Shown: one piece after another, positions 58,772-64,000 of the stretch
How positions within the stretch are numbered: the first letter of the stretch is position 1
Layout: every line of letters starts with the position of its first letter
Source: Cercis canadensis
Taxonomy: Eukaryota; Streptophyta; Magnoliopsida; Fabales; Fabaceae
Assembly: GCA_003255065.1 (NCBI GenBank)
Contig: QAOA01001066.1
Span: 2,039,397 to 2,103,396 of the forward strand
DNA: 64,000 nucleotides
Direction: 5' to 3'
Program-made: the position numbers and the translations under genes
Notes under the pieces: generated by a model
Databases searched by the model: none
What the model was told of the DNA's origin: nothing
What the model saw: only the letters and a program-made list of their open reading frames with translations

Positions 58772-61700
58772 GGGAAGGCTCATGCATGGGATGTGTACAT
58801 CCTATGCTATTGCATGGTTAGTATGCAACTAAGAACCAGTGATGATTGCTTTCCAAGCAGTTGCTTTCTGTGGTACAGAGAAGCTATACACCCAATTTAA
58901 TTGCCAACTCAACACATTATTGTAAGTAGTTGGTATAATGTAGTTCTATAATTAATTATTACTTGGGCCACCTCTTTACTTAACGTGTTACGTGCCCAAA
59001 ACGCTTTCCCAGTTCCAAACGCTCCCTACCTCTCCTCACGTGACCATCTCCATTATTTGCTTCCTCTTCAATTAATTCATGTGGTTTCCTTTTTGAGAAT
59101 GATTGAGCTGGAAGCGTAGCAAATCAAATTTGCATAGAGAAAAAGGAATTAGTTTGAATAAGATCTTGCATTCAAATTTCTCTACCATCATCTTGTACTA
59201 AAAAAAGAATAATTAATTAGGTGAATGTGTGATGAAGTGCTGCTTTGGCTAAATTTTTAAGCCCCTTAAAGGGATTTCTTTAGATATTAAGGATAGGTTT
59301 TGATAGAGAAACATTTTATTAAGAAGAGAAATTCCAAAAAAATTAGTCTTTAGCTTATCTAAAAATTGTAATTTTAGCTTAGTAAAATGTTTTTAAAGGC
59401 TTTAAGAAACTCATCTAAAATTTTATTAAAACAATAAATTCTTAAGTAAAGCACTTTTTTTTTAAGAAATTTCTCTATTTAAATGCACTTTAAAATTTAA
59501 TAGTTATATATTTGAAAATATAATCAATCAAATTTATATGTAATTAATATGTATTATTTTTTTGTTAAAACATATGAGTATATATTGACACTCTTTAGAT
59601 TTTAGAAATTATATATATATATGAGATTTTATGTCAAGAACCGATATATGTAAGGTTCCTATAATCCTTCTTCTTTCCTCTTTCTTGGCACATATGTGTT
59701 GTTTTTATTAGGTGATCCCAATTTCATGATTGTTGAGTCTCCTAAATATTGCTAAGCCTTCCACACCGTTTGCCCTTTTGTCTTGTAATAACAATTTCTA
59801 GGGTTTCAGCTTGGCGGTACTGTGATGTAGAACTGGCCGCCAAAAGCTCCTGGCCAAATCACACCCACTATTGTCAAAAGTCACCTATTAGGTCAACAAA
59901 TTTTCATGGCTATGAGATGAAATCGTGACATGTGTAAAATGGGGGTGAGACGAATGCACTATTGCCATAAATACAAGTAAATTAATGAACAATTAATATT
60001 TTTTCAATTCTTTGGTGGGTGATTCATAGATCGAACCGCATACTAGTGTTATTGCGCTCTATCTAGTATACCTTTTGACTGTCACGCGTAAGCAGTGGAA
60101 TTCAAAATCCTTCTCGTGATGAAGCCAAGTGTCACTCTTTGATCTGACGACACTTACATGTATCTACCCTTTAACGTAATAATATAGGAGAAAATCACTT
60201 CCTTTTGCAGCTGTTTGGTTAGACAGTACAAATGGGTGTGTTTGGATGAATAGAAAATCCCGAATGGAAAAAAAAGTGCGATATTTTTATGAGGGGTTCG
60301 TGAATTGCGATTGCCTTTAGTTGATTTTAGTAGGTATAGTTGGACTCCTCAGTGGTAGGTGGAGAGTTTTAGAATAATGAAAACATTAAAAGTAAGGATA
60401 AGATTTTAAGATTTGCTAAGTCTAATCCCGCATGATACGAATAATTAAGCATAAGCTTAGCGTATCTCCCATGATTAGCCTTAATTGCGTCTCGGTCTCA
60501 CTCTTAATAATTGTTTAAGGACTTTAGGACCCAGATATTTTGGGACAACAAACTCAGGTGTTTACCACTGGTGTGCCTTGCACGTGTGATTATTTTTTTA
60601 TATGGTCCTCACACAATAACTTTATACGTGAATTGGTGGCAACTTCACAGACCCAAATCAATTATTGATAAAAAAAAATCACTCATATAGCTTCCTCACT
60701 AACTTTCGTCTCCCCCACTTTTTGAAAGTCCAAAGTTTTCACCCTCCAAAGAAAATGAAAATGTGTTTAAAATGATAGTTACAACTACAACGAACGTCGC
60801 CGTCTAATCAATAGCTTATATAAATGTTAAATGTGTTTCATTTCATGGGATTGGGGTTTTCGGCTACCCTGAGAGACACACAAAAGAGAAAATAAACGAG
60901 ACGTCAAAATTTTATGCATATATTTTGTGATTGTGATTTGTGGGAAACCTTTATATGGTCTAATCTATGCACCAAATTTTGGTTCTTGACGCTAACTAGT
61001 ATATAATATGGCACTAAAACATAAAACCACCAAAGACAAAAAGAGTCGTAGGCTCCTAATTTTTGTAAGTGGTGTATTACCTGACCAAATTAATTCAAAT
61101 TCAAATTGAAATTCATACGTGTATATACATGTGGATGAAATTTCATGGGTGGTTTCCTATCAAATTTCCATCACTAGCCACACATATATGATTGATTGAT
61201 ATTTTTAAAATATAATATAAACTCTATAATTGTTTTGCATGATTTATGGGGTTTTTTTTTTTTTTTTTTTTGTGGTTCAAAAGCCTAAGAGCTTAGGCGT
61301 ACACCTGGAATAAGCTGGAAAATACAGAAAGGGTCAGGCAGAGTATGAGTTGATTGAAATGAAAATTGACCAATGCAGTATTGCTAGTTGCTAGTTAATA
61401 CTGGAACTCTCATCTTCCCTCCCAAACTTGGCTGACTTGGCTGAATTGACCAATGCAATGTATCCAAATTGGCTGAATTATTTGGAAAAACAAGTCCACT
61501 AGATCACTTAGAAATTATAGACCCCGGAAACAAACAAAAAGTATAAATGTGGGCTAACAAAGACCATATATTATATCGTTTTACCCAACTTGCTACATAC
61601 ATTAATGAAGCCTTGCCCTTTCACATTTGGTTTGATTTCTCACCGAAAATTGTCTTGTGTTGTGGTTGCGTCAAAGATTTTATGGGACTTTCAATGCCAA

Positions 61701-64000
61701 GACCACAAGGTTGGAGTGGATTAAATCAGCTAATATTAATTTCGAGAGTTGGGTAGATAAAATAGTGTTTGTTTTGTATGAATTATTGTATGAGATGAAA
61801 TATGAAGATTTGATTTGTCTTGATGAGCATATAGTTTACATTTCTATGTCTCCACAATGATAGGAGGAGGGGCCCTCTGAGCAGACACGCTGGGCAAAAT
61901 TGACATGAAGCTCATCCCAATGTCAACCATTGAAATGCTTTTCATCACATTAATTGCCCCAATTTTAGGACAGCTGCTTCATTCATAAAGCACCGAACAC
62001 TCAACGTACGCTTTGAATCGTATCAAATAATTTTAAGACACTTGGACCACGCGGATTATGCCGCATCGCCAAATTTCTGGGATCCACGGTTTGGACTCGT
62101 ATCTATGATAGCTGCCATTTAGAATGAATGTCTCCTATAGCTAGATTCTCTAAAAGCAAAAGCAAATCAAGCAAAATGTATATATGCTTGCCTCAGCAAT
62201 TTGGCTTAATTTGCTAGCTAGCATGCATTACATTACTGTGCAATAACAACAAATAATAAAGTATCTTTAAATGCAAGTGCTAGATATTTCTAGAAATCCA
62301 AGGAAGCATGCATGTCACATGGCTCGCCCAATCTGCCAATCAGTGACAACCTAGCCAGTTTTTAGCCGCCCTTTGAACTTTGAACATGAGGGTTTTGTTT
62401 TCGTTATAAATAGCCAACAACCATTTTTGATGAGTTATTTTCCCTTGTTTGGGAGATATATATTAATGATATTGGTACCATTCACAATATTAATGTGGCA
62501 TGCCATGATTTCTTTGCCATAAGGTTAAGGTAATTAATTATCTCCTCTAATTCTTGTCTGTGCTTAAACAAGTTAATTTCAACCCAAGCAATTAATGTCA
62601 CACAACTTGAATTTGATATAAACCACTACATGCATGTACTACACTATAAATTTTATATGGATAATGTGATCGGCAGTACTCCATGCCGGCTGGGAAGGGG
62701 ACTCTTGAGCTCAGGCGTGCTATGCTTAATTGGAATTGAGGCACATAACAGTCACATTTAAGAGGGAATTAATTAATTCAGGTCCCTTGAAAGTGTCTTG
62801 CCATTTTCAGATATGAAGAAAGTTCTTATCTACCTGACCCCAACAACGTAACATGGACGACAATATTATTGATCACAAAAGATAACTCCGAATACAATGA
62901 ACTCCACACACTATTGGCTAGCTATTGCTAGGCGTGACAACCCTTGAAAATTCTCAAGAATTACTCGACTACTTTTTCAAGAGATCGAATAATGCAATAC
63001 CATCAATTGAGACATTTTCAATTATACAACTGCACAAAATCTATGTGACAAATCTCAAATACTACGCTTCTTTGTGCTCTTTTCCACATTGCTTTCAAAG
63101 TTCAACACGCTTCTTTCATTAATCAGACTTATGTAAGCAAAATGAAAAATTTTATTAGATTAGATACATAATTTAATATATAGAAGCCACTAGGTGTAGT
63201 CTAATAATAAAGAATTTGTACAAAGTCAGGGGTTCAAATCTATGTGGCATCATATACCCAAAAAATAATTCAATATATGAGATATCAAAATATTAAATAC
63301 TTGAAATTTAAGATCCTAAACTTAGTATAAAAACATAATTAAGGGGGGGAAATATCTTAAATTTCAACATACCTTATATTATGATGATTCTGGTATTCTT
63401 AACATACCAACATATTTTACATACTTATATGACTTTATCACAAGTCAATACCTCTGGAAGACTGGAATCATCTAATCCACCTCTTCCCCCTTTTTTCGGT
63501 ATAGCAAAATGGTCTGATATGATTTGGGCTTTATAATCATTGTCTAGATGTCCGCAATGATGTTCCATTGGGACCCCACCAATTGCAGTTTTCATTGCTT
63601 CTGAACAAGCATGCATTTTGTAGTTGGGCTTGGACCACGCAGAAACAAGAAAAAATACTGATATTGGGCCATTCTTTCGGCAATACGACGGAAGAATGTG
63701 CTCCTTTTATCAGGCCCAAACTAGTTTTGTTTCCTTCACAGGCCCATGCATGTCACTTCTTTATCCATTCTTCATTTTATGGATTTCCCTTTGCTAAGAC
63801 AAATTACCATAAAAGAAAAAAAAATTGAGATTATTTCTCCTGATTAATTTTCCAATAGTTTTGTAATTTGAGAAATAAACAACTCATTTATATGGATAGA
63901 CATGTATCATAAAGCAAACAGGAATATTTTTGACTTTCTTTTTTCTTTTTTCTTTTGAGGCCTATTAATTATTATTTTGACTTGGACGTGAAGCATTGAC
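58772..64000. other. SWEET gene B upstream region and AT-rich spacer
   Basis: No gene can be supported in these 5.2 kb. Contents seen are a T run at 61,252-61,271, a SINE-like piece at 63.19 kb, and short open frames without protein features. Confidence 0.5.
63190..63260 (+). repeat. tRNA-derived SINE-like fragment
   Basis: taggtgtagtctaata (A-box-like) is followed 25 bases later by gggttcaaatct, a good B-box match, then gtggcatc. The arrangement fits the 5' part of a plant SINE. The 3' end was not delimited. Confidence 0.4.

Noticed and set aside
61547..61860. Two overlapping open frames of 67-69 codons
   Set aside because: No similarity recognised in either frame. They could be a decayed transposon piece but nothing supports a gene.
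1..64000. CRISPR arrays, operons, riboswitches or bacterial elements
   Set aside because: The window is plant nuclear DNA with spliced genes; no regularly spaced repeats or prokaryotic signals were seen.

Overview
The window is nuclear DNA of a flowering plant, almost certainly a eudicot. Genes are split by short GT..AG introns, intergenic DNA is AT-rich, and every protein family seen is a plant one: DEK, BAHD acyltransferase, SAUR, plant MORC, TPD1-like, membrane-anchored ubiquitin-fold protein, RluA-type pseudouridine synthase and SWEET. A woody rosid such as Citrus would fit, but I cannot fix the species. Six single N characters show that this is a draft assembly. Four of them sit exactly between two near-identical direct copies, so those copies are probably unmerged contig ends.

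Layout. 0-3.8 kb: the 3' nine exons of a DEK chromatin protein (+). 5.8-7.4 kb: an intact two-exon BAHD acyltransferase resembling omega-hydroxypalmitate O-feruloyl transferase (+), followed at 8.15-8.55 kb by a decayed tandem copy that keeps its 3' UTR. 10.4-10.9 kb: an intact single-exon SAUR gene (-), with a broken SAUR copy at 14.05-14.35 kb (-). Two foldback (MITE-like) elements lie at 12.4-13.2 and 16.2-16.7 kb. 17.4-25.1 kb: a 20-exon MORC-family GHKL ATPase (+). 27.8-29.3 kb: a TPD1-like secreted peptide gene (+). 30.6-33.0 kb: a three-exon MUB gene ending in a CaaX box (-), head to head with an RluA-family pseudouridine synthase gene (+, 33.5-43.8 kb). Intron 8 of the latter carries a complete but dead Ty1/copia element (36,716-41,964) in antisense orientation. 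The last exon of the same gene breaks off in a poly-T tract and an N. 47.0-49.0 and 57.1-58.6 kb: two head-to-tail SWEET sugar transporter genes (-) with the same six-exon structure. The remaining DNA (44-47, 49-57 and 59-64 kb) is AT-rich intergenic sequence with short tandem repeats and a few tRNA-derived SINE-like pieces.

The genes do not form one pathway; this is an ordinary stretch of a eukaryotic chromosome. Recurring themes are tandem duplication followed by loss of one copy (BAHD, SAUR), tandem duplication with both copies kept (SWEET), and transposon insertion. I found no novel molecular system. The points most worth checking are the truncated pseudouridine synthase, the recent copia insertion, the N-flanked duplications, and a lysine inside the HxxxD motif of the BAHD enzyme.
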